DNA from: Faecalicoccus sp.
Lineage (GTDB): Bacteria > Bacillota_I > Bacilli_A > Erysipelotrichales > Erysipelotrichaceae
Assembly (NCBI GenBank): GCA_017941505.1
Contig: JAGAWH010000157.1
Span: 1 to 20,195, forward strand
DNA length: 20,195 nucleotides
Reading direction: 5' to 3'
Shown: piece by piece, positions 1 through 6,795 of the stretch
Layout of the letters: every line of letters starts with the position of its first letter
Position numbering within the stretch: position 1 is the stretch's first letter
The notes under the pieces: model-generated
Told to the model about the DNA's origin: nothing
The model's database searches: none
The model's input: the letters and a program-made list of their open reading frames with translations, nothing else
Program-made: the position numbers and the translations under genes

Positions 1-15
1 GGTAAAATTAAACAT

Positions 16-86
16 GGTAAATATCTCCTAAGCAAGGATATTGTACCAAAAAGGCTCCGGGTTCGACTCCCTGAGTCCTTTTTTTG
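16..86 (+). terminator. Two stem-loops with T-tract, 3' end of an unidentified RNA
   Basis: The first hairpin pairs GGTAAATATC (16-25) with GATATT-G-TACC (37-47), ten pairs with one bulged G. The second starts with AAAAAGG (48-54) and pairs CTC (55-57) with GAG (73-75) and GGG (59-61) with CCC (69-71), then GG with CC and five A with five T. It has one C/T mismatch and one bulged T, and is followed by seven T (79-85). This fits an intrinsic terminator on the plus strand, converging on recA. The 7-base loop TTCGACT with GGG/CCC closing pairs also looks like a tRNA or tmRNA T-arm, so it could be the 3' end of a structured RNA that begins left of the window. No complete tRNA fold is visible. Confidence 0.5.
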
Positions 87-94
87 TCAAATAA

Positions 95-150
95 AAGAAA
101 AAAAGGCTGTATAACCTACTGATCATAAATCAGTGTTTTTTACACAGCCC
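95..150 (-). terminator. recA intrinsic terminator overlapping the stop codon
   Basis: On the minus strand GGCTGTGTAA pairs with TTATACAGCC (one G-U), followed by a run of seven T. Inside the large loop is a second hairpin, ACTGAT/ATCAGT. The recA TAA stop (140-142) is part of the 5' arm, so a ribosome finishing recA will sit on the terminator stem. It ends the rodZ-like/pgsA/cinA/recA transcript. Confidence 0.85.
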
Positions 151-1159
151 CTTCGTTTTCTTGGTTTTGATAGGCTTTGAGTTTTTCTTCCAATTCTGCC
201 TGGAAATCCGGATTGCTTTGAATATAAAGCTTAGCTGCTTCTCTTCCCTGTCCAACCTTTTCGCCTTCATAACTGAACCAGGCACCGGCTTTGCGGATGA
301 TATTGGCCTCTACACATAAATCCAGCAATTCGGAAATATAAGAGATACCTTCACCATAGATGATTTCCAAAGTAGCCTGTTTAAATGGCGGGGCCACTTT
401 GTTCTTTACAATTTTAACCCGAACCTTATTTCCCACGATATCGGTTCCGTTTTTAATGACATCGGCCTTACGGATATCAATACGTACCGATGAGTAGAAT
501 TTTAAGGCACGGCCGCCCGGTGTAGTTTCCGGATTACCATAGATCACACCGACCTTTTCACGCAGCTGGTTGATAAAGATAGCGGTACATTCGTTATGGT
601 TCATCGATGCAGCCAGTTTACGCATGGCCTTTGACATCATACGGGCCTGCATACCCACCTGCATATCTCCCATTTCGCCATCCAATTCTGCCTGTGGTAC
701 CAGTGCGGCAACACTGTCAACAACCACAAGGTCAACTGCTCCGCTTTCAATCAACATCTGCATGATATTCAATCCCTGTTCACCGGAGTCCGGCTGAGAG
801 AGAATCAATTCGTCGATGTTGACACCCAGATTACGGGCATAGACAGGATCGATCGCATTTTCAGCATCGATAAATGCAGCACGTCCGCCCATCTTTTGAA
901 CCTGGGCAATCGCATGTAAGGCAAGCGTTGTCTTACCGCTGGATTCCGGGCCGAAGATTTCAATAATTCTTCCCTTTGGATATCCACCGATACCCAAAGC
1001 CTGGTCGAGTAATAAGCTTCCGGAAGGAATCGGCTCTACATCTACTGCAGCACGATCTCCCAATTTCATTACCGAACCTTTTCCGTATTCTTTTTCAATT
1101 TGACGTAAGACGTCATCTAGTAGTTTATCTTTATTTTCTTCTTTTTCTTTAACTGCCAT
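140..1159 (-). CDS. recA: Recombinase RecA
   Basis: DNA recombinase that forms ATP-dependent filaments on single-stranded DNA, drives strand exchange and stimulates LexA self-cleavage in the cytoplasm. The 339 residues are full length for bacterial RecA. Walker [10 protein letters not shown] lies at residues 70-78, the Walker B strand VDLVVVDS near 141-148, and the DNA-binding loop regions ([13 protein letters not shown]) near 205-217. The ATG is preceded by AAGGAG at a good distance. The start lies inside the end of the cinA-type gene (11-base overlap), so recA is the last gene of the operon and probably translationally coupled. I see no SOS box directly upstream, where the DNA is cinA coding sequence. 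Identification is essentially certain. Confidence 0.99.
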   Translation of the reverse strand: MAVKEKEENKDKLLDDVLRQIEKEYGKGSVMKLGDRAAVDVEPIPSGSLLLDQALGIGGYPKGRIIEIFGPESSGKTTLALHAIAQVQKMGGRAAFIDAENAIDPVYARNLGVNIDELILSQPDSGEQGLNIMQMLIESGAVDLVVVDSVAALVPQAELDGEMGDMQVGMQARMMSKAMRKLAASMNHNECTAIFINQLREKVGVIYGNPETTPGGRALKFYSSVRIDIRKADVIKNGTDIVGNKVRVKIVKNKVAPPFKQATLEIIYGEGISYISELLDLCVEANIIRKAGAWFSYEGEKVGQGREAAKLYIQSNPDFQAELEEKLKAYQNQENEGAV

Positions 1160-1637
1160 TGGTAGCTCCTTGTTCTATTTCATCAATTAATAATTCAATC
1201 ATTTGATTCACAATTGTCATTCTAAGTTCGTTTCGGGAATATTCTCCTAATTCAAAATGAAATACTTTGACTCCGTTTTTGGAAGCAATTGCCGTATATA
1301 CCGTACCGGCAGGTTTATTTTCCATCACATCCGGTCCGGCATTCCCGGTAAAGGATACGCAATAATCGGAAGCCATGATTTCACGGGTATGTGATGCCAT
1401 AGATGCAGCACACTCTTTGCTGACCACACCATAGGTATCAACGATTTCCTGCTCAACATGGGCAACGTTCACCTTGATTTCGGTAAAATACGTGACAATG
1501 CCGCCCTTTAAAACCTTACTTGCCCCGGAAACGGAGGCAAGTGTGGCGGTAAATAAACCGGCTGTTAAACTTTCACAGCCGGATACAGTCAATCCCTTTT
1601 TAGTACAGAGTTTTATTAAATACGCAGCATCTTTCAT
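1149..1637 (-). CDS. CinA C-terminal domain protein, nicotinamide-nucleotide amidase type
   Basis: A 162-residue protein that matches only the C-terminal (PncC) domain of CinA. Members deamidate nicotinamide mononucleotide to nicotinate mononucleotide in NAD salvage. Family landmarks are the N-terminal CESLTAG motif (residues 21-27), [11 protein letters not shown] near 45-55 and GNAGP near 98-102, where many homologues read GIAGP. The usual N-terminal molybdopterin-binding-like COG1058 domain of full CinA is absent, so this is a stand-alone amidase. Its start overlaps the pgsA stop by one base (TAATG), and its 3' end runs 11 bases into recA. The pgsA-cinA-recA order is conserved in many Firmicutes, where cinA is often co-transcribed with recA. 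Activity is inferred from the family. Confidence 0.93.
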   Translation of the reverse strand: MKDAAYLIKLCTKKGLTVSGCESLTAGLFTATLASVSGASKVLKGGIVTYFTEIKVNVAHVEQEIVDTYGVVSKECAASMASHTREIMASDYCVSFTGNAGPDVMENKPAGTVYTAIASKNGVKVFHFELGEYSRNELRMTIVNQMIELLIDEIEQGATNGS

Positions 1638-2215
1638 TACATAGACTCCAGAACATATCTTCTAAGCTTCATAAAGTAAATATAGCCGCTGTATAGACTC
1701 ATAATCGTTGCAGCCCACAAAAGAATGGAAGCCATCGGAATTCCGATATAGCTAAACGGCCAGTTTTTCATAAGTAAGAAGATAATTGCGAACATTTGAA
1801 GTACCGTCTTACATTTTCCCGGGAAACCGGCACTGACTACCCTACCGTTGGTAGCTGCCGTCATCCGTAAGCCATCCACGACTAAATCACGAGCTGTCAT
1901 CAAAAGCACAGCCACGACATTGGCTTCATGGGCATAAACCAAAAGAATCAATATTGTATTCACCAGCATTTTATCCGCAATGGGATCCGCAAATTTTCCA
2001 AATGATGTGATTAAGCGATACCGCCGGGCAATCATTCCATCCAGCATATCCGTAAGCGATGCGATGATAAATACGACGGTTGCCAATATATCCCGAAGAG
2101 CAAGACCGCTTTTGGCATCTACCACACCTGTGGTCGGATCGATGCATAAATAGATAATCACAACAATAGGAACCAGTGCGATTCTAAGTAATGTCAACTT
2201 GTTAGGTAAATTCAT
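1637..2215 (-). CDS. pgsA: CDP-diacylglycerol--glycerol-3-phosphate 3-phosphatidyltransferase
   Basis: Integral membrane enzyme making phosphatidylglycerol phosphate from CDP-diacylglycerol and glycerol 3-phosphate, the first committed step of phosphatidylglycerol and cardiolipin synthesis. The CDP-alcohol phosphatidyltransferase signature is complete: D56, D59-G60, A63-R64, G73, D77 and D81. The 192-residue length and the hydrophobic segments at about 8-25, 42-55, 84-105 and 148-172 fit the family. The ribosome site GAGGAA overlaps the end of the rodZ-like gene, and the stop overlaps the start of the cinA-type gene, so translation of the three is coupled. The genomic neighbourhood (ymfM/rodZ-pgsA-cinA-recA) supports PgsA over other CDP-alcohol transferases. 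Confidence 0.95.
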   Translation of the reverse strand: MNLPNKLTLLRIALVPIVVIIYLCIDPTTGVVDAKSGLALRDILATVVFIIASLTDMLDGMIARRYRLITSFGKFADPIADKMLVNTILILLVYAHEANVVAVLLMTARDLVVDGLRMTAATNGRVVSAGFPGKCKTVLQMFAIIFLLMKNWPFSYIGIPMASILLWAATIMSLYSGYIYFMKLRRYVLESM

Positions 2216-2227
2216 AATCCGATTCCT

Positions 2228-3346
2228 CTACTCATAATAATATTCTTCCGTTTCAACATAACCCGGATCAACCGGTTGGTCAGTATATACATCCTGCTGC
2301 TCGACAGGCTGCTCTTCTTCAGGTACTTCTTCTGTGGATTCCTCTGCCGGATCCGGTTCGTCCGGAAGTGTCGGCCGTGAGTCTTCCGCTTCCACGTTAT
2401 CATTGGAATGCACAACTACGGTAATTACAGCATCTTCATCTGCTGTCCACTTTGTCTTGGAGAAAGAGATCTTATGACCGCCAACTTCAATTTCGTTATT
2501 GTTGTAATTTCCGATATTAATGGAAATTTCACATTCCGATGTGATGGTGAGCTCCGTAATAAAGTCACCGGACAGGGTATCATATTCACTTCCGGCAGCT
2601 AATTCACCATCCCGATAGATGGCAACCCGCATTCCTTCCGAATGTGTAACAGATATGGTAAGCCTTTGCGTTCCTTCGATCACGTTGGCTGCCTGGAAAA
2701 TGTTATCTTCTCTATTTAACCGCGTAATGACCGGTAATTGAGCATCCGATACGGTTTTCTTCTGCTCTGCCAGCTTAGCGGTCTCTTCTTCTTTTTCTTT
2801 TAATTCCTGCTGCTGCTGGGCCTGTATGGCAGCAGTCTGTCTGTCGGATATAAAATCCATGACCAGATTGATCACACTGGAAACGCCGATAAAGGCAAGT
2901 GCCACAACGATCGCAATGCGAAATGTCCGCTTATGCGTCCATTCCAAATTCTGGAACATGCGGGATACCCGCTTTTGAAAGTTTTTGGCAAACCGCCGCT
3001 TTGGCTTCTTTTTTTCCGGTTCCGGTTCTTCCTCAACGGTAACCGACTCCATTTCATCGACAATTCGCTGCTGAGCTAAGGTTAATGCCATCTGCCGCTG
3101 TCTTGCATAAGCGCTGATATCTGCATCCACCTCATTTTGAACAACCGCCCAATTGACACCAATCGCATCGCAATAGGCATGGACAAAATAACGTGCAAAC
3201 GAATAGTCATCGGAGAACGCATCTAAATTGTGCTGTTCTATTGCCTGAATATATTCCGGTGCAAGCCGAGTCTGAGCAGAGACATCTTCAATTGTTAAGT
3301 TTAAATTCATACGTCTTTGCCGCAGAATCTGATTGTATGTAGCCAT
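2228..3346 (-). CDS. RodZ-like cytoskeletal membrane HTH protein
   Basis: A 372-residue single-pass membrane protein. Residues 1-75 form a RodZ/Xre-type helix-turn-helix (LTIEDVSAQTRLAPEYIQAI), the part that binds MreB in RodZ. A basic juxtamembrane stretch (KKKPKRRF, KRVSRMF) at 112-131 precedes one transmembrane helix at about 142-165. A charged coiled coil follows (167-197), then a beta-rich extracellular domain (about 205-325) and a strongly acidic tail rich in E, P and D. RodZ links the MreB cytoskeleton to wall synthesis. Its place upstream of pgsA matches B. subtilis ymfM. GGAGG lies seven bases before the ATG. The weakly conserved outer domain and long acidic tail leave the exact role open. 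Confidence 0.85.
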   Translation of the reverse strand: MATYNQILRQRRMNLNLTIEDVSAQTRLAPEYIQAIEQHNLDAFSDDYSFARYFVHAYCDAIGVNWAVVQNEVDADISAYARQRQMALTLAQQRIVDEMESVTVEEEPEPEKKKPKRRFAKNFQKRVSRMFQNLEWTHKRTFRIAIVVALAFIGVSSVINLVMDFISDRQTAAIQAQQQQELKEKEEETAKLAEQKKTVSDAQLPVITRLNREDNIFQAANVIEGTQRLTISVTHSEGMRVAIYRDGELAAGSEYDTLSGDFITELTITSECEISINIGNYNNNEIEVGGHKISFSKTKWTADEDAVITVVVHSNDNVEAEDSRPTLPDEPDPAEESTEEVPEEEQPVEQQDVYTDQPVDPGYVETEEYYYE

Positions 3347-3352
3347 TACACA

Positions 3353-3388
3353 CCTCCGATATCATTATAACAAAATCAACCTTGATTT
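3353..3388 (-). promoter_or_regulatory. Promoter of the rodZ-like/pgsA/cinA/recA operon with internal palindrome
   Basis: The minus strand has an extended -10 element, TGTTATAAT, with TATAAT at 3364-3369. No good -35 is seen. The predicted start (about 3357) falls almost on the GGAGG ribosome site (3353-3357), giving a leader of only about 10-13 bases. A near-perfect palindrome AAATCAACCTTGATTT (3373-3388) fills the spacer just upstream of the -10 and could be an operator. Confidence 0.6.
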
Positions 3389-3411
3389 ACATCTCATCTG
3401 ATTTTGCCTTG

Positions 3412-4185
3412 CTATCCTTGAAATTTTTTCACCATTTTCCGGACTACGGGACGCGGGAATATCTTAGCAGCAATCACGCCTGTCTTATTCCATATACCCG
3501 GAATCTCAATTGCCTTACCATTCATTAAGGCTTTATACCCCTTACGGGCTACTTTATATGGGTTACCGGCTTTAAAGACATCGGATAAGCGTCCGGAATA
3601 AATATCCGCTGCCCTGGCAAAACCGGTATCCGTAGGCCCCGGACATAAAGCACATACTGTTACCCCGGTACCCTGAAGTTCTTCATGAAGAGCTTCCGAG
3701 AAAGAAAGAACATAGGCCTTGGTCGCATAATAAACCGACATGCCGGCTCCCGGCATAAAGGATGCGATAGAGGCAACATTTAAGATCTTACCGTGTTTTC
3801 TTTCTATCATACCTTTCAGATAATAATACGTTAATTTGGTCAATGCAACAACGTTCACATCAATCATATTCACCTGTTTCTCCAGATGGCACCGGCTAAA
3901 CGGTCCATAATCCCCAAAACCGGCATTATTGACCAAAATATCGACCTGGATTCCTTCGGATTCCGTATACGCAAACAAGCCTTCTTCGGCATCTTCATTA
4001 TTGAAATCGCAAGCAAAATAGTCTGTTTGAATGCCGTATTCTTTACTGAGATTCTCACATAAGGTCTTGAGTCGTTGGCCATTACGGGCAACACCGACAA
4101 TATTGTATCCATTCTGGGCAAAAATCTTGGCAAACTCAAAGCCAAAGCCTCCGGTAATACCGGTAATCAATACTGTTTCACTCAT
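3412..4185 (-). CDS. Short-chain dehydrogenase/reductase, DltE/YqjQ-like
   Basis: NAD(P)-dependent oxidoreductase of the classical SDR fold, 257 residues. The cofactor motif TGITGGFG is at residues 8-15 and NNAG at 86-89. The catalytic serine is S139 (NVAS) and the active-site pair is Y152/K156 (YYATK). PGPTDTGF near 182-189 is the usual loop after beta-strand 6. The substrate cannot be told; the SDR subgroup contains DltE-like and generic reductases. GAGG lies eight bases before the ATG, and only five bases separate it from the stop of the thioredoxin-like gene, so it is the third gene of an ACT/thioredoxin/SDR operon. No clear terminator follows before the rodZ-like promoter. Confidence 0.9.
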   Translation of the reverse strand: MSETVLITGITGGFGFEFAKIFAQNGYNIVGVARNGQRLKTLCENLSKEYGIQTDYFACDFNNEDAEEGLFAYTESEGIQVDILVNNAGFGDYGPFSRCHLEKQVNMIDVNVVALTKLTYYYLKGMIERKHGKILNVASIASFMPGAGMSVYYATKAYVLSFSEALHEELQGTGVTVCALCPGPTDTGFARAADIYSGRLSDVFKAGNPYKVARKGYKALMNGKAIEIPGIWNKTGVIAAKIFPRPVVRKMVKKFQG

Positions 4186-4190
4186 TGTTT

Positions 4191-4490
4191 CTACCTCTTT
4201 TCGTATATTTGTTCGATTCTTTCTATTTGATCTAATAATTCTTCTACACTGAAATATCCTGCCTTTTCAAGCATCTTTTTCTGCTCTACATAAAATAACA
4301 CGGCAGGTACGCTGAAAATGCCAAATTTTGCGGCAATATCGGGATGTTCATCCACCGATATAGTTTGAAAGACAATATTGGGATGTTCTTTGTTCCATTC
4401 TGTAATTTTATGGGAAATCGCAATACAGGGAGTACAGCTTTTTGATGTAAACTCAATCAGCGCCATTTTATTTTCTTCTATGATCTTCAT
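4191..4490 (-). CDS. Thioredoxin-like protein with CTPC active site
   Basis: A 99-residue thioredoxin-fold protein. The redox site is CTPC (C19, C22) in the usual place after the first strand (ALIEFTSKS), and the cis-proline motif SVPAVLFY sits near residues 60-67. Thioredoxins use WCGPC; CTPC is a variant seen in small thioredoxin-like proteins. The protein has no signal peptide and should be cytoplasmic. The ATG overlaps the TGA stop of the upstream ACT-domain gene (ATGA, four bases), which indicates translational coupling, and the SDR gene follows five bases downstream. The partner or substrate is unknown. A role in disulfide reduction is inferred from the motif only. Confidence 0.85.
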   Translation of the reverse strand: MKIIEENKMALIEFTSKSCTPCIAISHKITEWNKEHPNIVFQTISVDEHPDIAAKFGIFSVPAVLFYVEQKKMLEKAGYFSVEELLDQIERIEQIYEKR

Positions 4491-4849
4491 TGAAAAGAAT
4501 ATCCTGCTTCCTTTAAAACATTTACTGTTCGATCAAAATTCTCTTTTTTGACAAAGACATAGTCGGTATTATATGTCGATACCACAAAGATACCGATTCG
4601 ATTACGGGCTAAAAGGTCGGCAATCGGAGCTAATATTCCAATTAAAGAAAAATCCAATTCTCCTTCAATGCGAAATCCTCTCCAGCCATCTTCTCTTTCC
4701 AAATAAGAGTCAGGCGCTTTATCCATCGGGCATACATAAGATATTTCTTCATCCGTTACACCGACAAAAGTATATTTTGAAAGTGTAATGTCTTCTAAAG
4801 AAGATACTTTCATGACGGTAAATTCATCTTCTAATATTATTAATTTCAT
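4487..4849 (-). CDS. ACT domain-containing protein (CASTOR-type ACT)
   Basis: A 120-residue protein resembling the small bacterial ACT-domain proteins of the DUF2241/CASTOR type, which bind amino acids or similar small ligands. Two ACT-like halves can be seen: residues 1-60 contain VMKVSSLEDI and FVGVTDEEISYVCP, and residues 61-120 contain GELDFSLIGILAPIADLLA followed by GIFVVSTYNTDYVFVKKE, a pattern typical of the second ACT unit. There is no catalytic domain, so a ligand-sensing or regulatory role is likely, possibly for the thioredoxin-like and SDR genes it is coupled to. It is the first gene of the operon. The ribosome site is AAAGGTGG, somewhat far (about 11 bases) from the ATG. Confidence 0.8.
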   Translation of the reverse strand: MKLIILEDEFTVMKVSSLEDITLSKYTFVGVTDEEISYVCPMDKAPDSYLEREDGWRGFRIEGELDFSLIGILAPIADLLARNRIGIFVVSTYNTDYVFVKKENFDRTVNVLKEAGYSFQ

Positions 4850-4883
4850 ATTTATATTTTACCACCTTTACCCTTTTCAATAT

Positions 4884-4912
4884 ACTATACGAAAAGTATT
4901 TCTTTGAGGCAA
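4884..4912 (-). promoter_or_regulatory. Promoter of the ACT/thioredoxin/SDR operon
   Basis: On the minus strand a -35 TTGCCT (4907-4912) and a -10 TATAGT (4884-4889) are separated by 17 bases, ahead of the ACT-domain gene. The -35 lies next to the T-tail of the DUF4418 terminator, so one transcript ends just where the next begins. Confidence 0.65.
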
Positions 4913-4942
4913 AAAGAAAAGATAGGAATTTACATCCCTATC
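4911..4942 (-). terminator. Intrinsic terminator after the DUF4418 gene
   Basis: The minus strand reads GATAGGGA, loop TGTAAA, TTCCTATC (eight pairs, one G-U), then TTTTCTTTTT. The DUF4418 TAG stop (4938-4940) lies within the 5' arm. Confidence 0.8.
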
Positions 4943-5324
4943 CCTTTTGGTTGACATAAATCATTCCGGTAAAAGCCAAGATATTACCGGCTGATACAAC
5001 TCGAACAAATGGCTTCATGATCGCATGACAGCGCATTGTACTCATCATACACATAGGATTGAAGGTGCCCGGTATCAAAAAAGCACCGATACATAACAGG
5101 ATACCTGCAACTCCAAGAATAGATAATGCCGTTTTTTTATGAACGAATAGTGAAATTAGATTTAGCACAATTAAAGCCAGTCCGAGAAAAAACACCAGCA
5201 TCTGGGCATCATGACAATGCATCCATGTTCCATCTTCCTTGATGGGACATGCCTGAAACACAGTCATGACTCCTGCTGTAAGGATAATGGATAAACTAAG
5301 TGATATGTATTTTGCGATTTTCAT
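4938..5324 (-). CDS. DUF4418 family membrane protein
   Basis: A small membrane protein of about 128 residues with four hydrophobic segments, at roughly residues 5-22, 42-62, 66-84 and 103-122. Conserved cysteine and histidine features of DUF4418 are visible: QACPIKEDGTWMHCHDAQ in the first loop and MCMMSTMRCHAIMKP in the second. The family has no known function. I chose the ATG at 5322-5324 because AAGGGAG precedes it at a proper distance and it overlaps the TGA stop of the upstream gene (ATGA). A longer reading frame reaching 5414 would start inside that gene without a ribosome site. The paired Cys/His motifs make metal or haem binding conceivable, but nothing shows it. Confidence 0.8.
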   Translation of the reverse strand: MKIAKYISLSLSIILTAGVMTVFQACPIKEDGTWMHCHDAQMLVFFLGLALIVLNLISLFVHKKTALSILGVAGILLCIGAFLIPGTFNPMCMMSTMRCHAIMKPFVRVVSAGNILAFTGMIYVNQKG

Positions 5325-5767
5325 TGTGATCTCCCTTCCAAAATTTGAATCCACCGCTTTTGACGATGCGTATAAAATGCACAAGCCCATATATAGACCA
5401 AGTCTGTTTTCCATCCTGCATCGATCGATACCCTGTCTGTATATCTTGTATGCGTGGAGTCCAACGGATCCAGAAGGATTTCATGATTCCATACCGGTAC
5501 ATAGGCATTTCCTTCTTTACTGGAAATGCCATCCATATCAAATTTTTCAATATAAATGGTATGAACACCAAGTGGAATCACCCCGAACAAACGAAATTTA
5601 TATCGAAATGTCGACCCCTTCTGCCAAATGGCCCGATTGTTTTGATCAACCGGTTTAAAAGCGGCATAGGGCCATGCGATTTTTTGCAGGGTGGAGAATT
5701 CCTTTAATTTTAAGAATATCGTTTCCTGTCCGGCAGGAAATACAGTACTTTTTGTGAGCGTCCGCAT
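5321..5767 (-). CDS. SRPBCC-like (START/Bet v1 fold) protein
   Basis: A 148-residue soluble protein resembling the SRPBCC/polyketide cyclase-like ligand-binding superfamily. The opening RTLTKSTVFPAGQETIFLKL fits the first strand and helix of the fold, a run of antiparallel strands follows (FRYKFRLFGVIPLGVHTIYI; WNHEILLDPL; TRYTDRVSID), and the C-terminal part is a long helix (LVYIWACAFYTHRQKRW). The fold binds hydrophobic ligands; nothing identifies the ligand. It is the first gene of a two-gene unit and shares four bases (ATGA) with the DUF4418 membrane protein, so the two probably act together. The ribosome site (TAGGTG) is weak. Confidence 0.65.
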   Translation of the reverse strand: MRTLTKSTVFPAGQETIFLKLKEFSTLQKIAWPYAAFKPVDQNNRAIWQKGSTFRYKFRLFGVIPLGVHTIYIEKFDMDGISSKEGNAYVPVWNHEILLDPLDSTHTRYTDRVSIDAGWKTDLVYIWACAFYTHRQKRWIQILEGRSQ

Positions 5768-5782
5768 ATATACACCTATAAA

Positions 5783-5814
5783 GTTAGATAAAACTAACTA
5801 CTTTTAGAAGTATA
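5783..5814 (-). promoter_or_regulatory. Promoter and operator-like inverted repeat for the SRPBCC/DUF4418 unit
   Basis: On the minus strand an extended -10, TGATATACT (TATACT at 5809-5814), predicts a start near 5802. Just downstream is the inverted repeat GTTAG-ATAAAA-CTAAC (5783-5798), where a TetR-, MarR- or PadR-type repressor would block transcription. No regulator gene of those families is in the window. Confidence 0.5.
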
Positions 5815-5825
5815 TCACTATTTAT

Positions 5826-5857
5826 CTCAAAAGAAAACGTCAGAATCATCTGACGTT
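5826..5857 (-). terminator. Intrinsic terminator after the DUF3737 gene
   Basis: AACGTCAGA and TCTGACGTT form a perfect nine-pair stem with a four-base loop (5836-5857). On the minus strand it is followed by TTTTCTTTTG. It begins two bases or so after the DUF3737 stop. Confidence 0.9.
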
Positions 5858-5859
5858 CA

Positions 5860-6702
5860 TTAGCGAATCACAACTTTACCGGTACATTCCATAACCGGAT
5901 CCTCGGAAATGATCTCTCCGACGCTATCGGCAGTGATTGTTCCGGATTTTGGATTCTTAACGGAATCGATATGTCCGATTACAGTTGCCTGTACATCCGA
6001 ATATTCAAAGGAAAGATCGGCATCTTCCATTTCACAATCCACAAGCGTTAAATCCTTGCAGTAACATAACGGCTGGGTTCCGATGATCTTGCAGTTGATG
6101 AGTGTAAGGCCTTCGGAATACCATCCTAAATATTCACCCTTGATCACAGAATTCTTTACTGTGACATTCTTAGAATGCCAGAAGGCATCCTTGGTATCAA
6201 GGTTGCTGTTTTCAATGGTCATATTTTCGACATATTGGAAGGAATATTTTCCTTTCATCGTAACGTTATCCAGTTTCAGATTGGTGCTGTCAAAGAATGG
6301 ATATTCGGATACCAGATGAACATCTTTTAATGTGATCCCATCCGATTTCCATCCAAATTCCAGGGATTCAATATCGGAATTGATAATTTCAATATCTTTA
6401 CACTCACGGACAGCTTTAATACCGTGCAGCTTAGAATCTTCAATTTTACCGTCTGTCGCATACCAGATGGCAGCACGGGTAAATTCATCCATCGATGAAT
6501 GGATCATATGAAATTGATGAGCATGCCATAAAGGATAGCGAAGGGAAAATGTACAGTCTTTCATATTCACGTCGCGGGACTCCTTTAATGCGGACTCCCC
6601 ATCAGCCGGTCCGGCAAATGTACATGAAATTACATCTCCATGTGTTAAGTTATATAAGGCTCTTTCCTCATCCATTGTTTTGTTTACGATTTCGGTTCTC
6701 AT
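5860..6702 (-). CDS. DUF3737 family right-handed beta-helix protein
   Basis: A 280-residue protein built of short repeated strands with a roughly 20-residue period (DVNMKDCTF, KDIEIINSDI, DGITLKDVHL, NLKLDNVTM, NMTIENSNL, NVTVKNSVI, GLTLINCKI, DLTLVDCEM). This is the coil pattern of a right-handed parallel beta-helix related to pectate-lyase-like folds. It has no signal peptide. DUF3737 proteins have no established function. I chose the ATG at 6700-6702 because AGGAGGTG stands five to six bases before it; an upstream ATG in frame at 6747 lies in the promoter region. It is flanked by its own promoter and a strong terminator and appears to be monocistronic. Confidence 0.85.
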   Translation of the reverse strand: MRTEIVNKTMDEERALYNLTHGDVISCTFAGPADGESALKESRDVNMKDCTFSLRYPLWHAHQFHMIHSSMDEFTRAAIWYATDGKIEDSKLHGIKAVRECKDIEIINSDIESLEFGWKSDGITLKDVHLVSEYPFFDSTNLKLDNVTMKGKYSFQYVENMTIENSNLDTKDAFWHSKNVTVKNSVIKGEYLGWYSEGLTLINCKIIGTQPLCYCKDLTLVDCEMEDADLSFEYSDVQATVIGHIDSVKNPKSGTITADSVGEIISEDPVMECTGKVVIR

Positions 6703-6723
6703 ATTGCACCTCCTCATGTCTGC

Positions 6724-6747
6724 ACTATAACATGTCCAAACTTTCAA
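6724..6747 (-). promoter_or_regulatory. Promoter of the DUF3737 gene
   Basis: On the minus strand an extended -10, TGTTATAGT (TATAGT at 6724-6729), has a weak -35, TTGTAT, 17 bases upstream. The predicted start is near 6717, about 15 bases before the ATG at 6702. Confidence 0.55.
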
Positions 6748-6758
6748 TACAAATACTC

Positions 6759-6788
6759 GTTTTCTATATATTGGTATACTTAGAAAAC
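6759..6788 (-). terminator. Long hairpin without T-tract after the nitroreductase gene
   Basis: GTTTTCTATATA and TATA-(CT)-TAGAAAAC can form 12 pairs around a TTGG loop with a two-base bulge. It lies between the nitroreductase stop and the DUF3737 promoter. On the minus strand the stem is followed by GAGTATTTG rather than a T-run, so it may be a weak terminator, a 3' processing barrier or a protein-binding palindrome. Confidence 0.35.
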
Positions 6789-6795
6789 ATATATA

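Noticed and set aside
1..80. A complete tRNA gene at the left edge
   Set aside because: Only a T-arm-like hairpin is visible. No matching acceptor, D-arm or CCA could be found, and the stem continues into A/T pairs typical of a terminator.
1160..1220. A LexA/SOS box directly upstream of recA
   Set aside because: The upstream DNA is cinA-type coding sequence and shows no CGAAC-N4-GTTCG-like site.
5325..5414. Longer N-terminus for the DUF4418 protein up to 5414
   Set aside because: The extension overlaps the coding sequence of the SRPBCC-like gene and lacks a ribosome site; the ATG at 5324 has AAGGGAG and an ATGA coupling.
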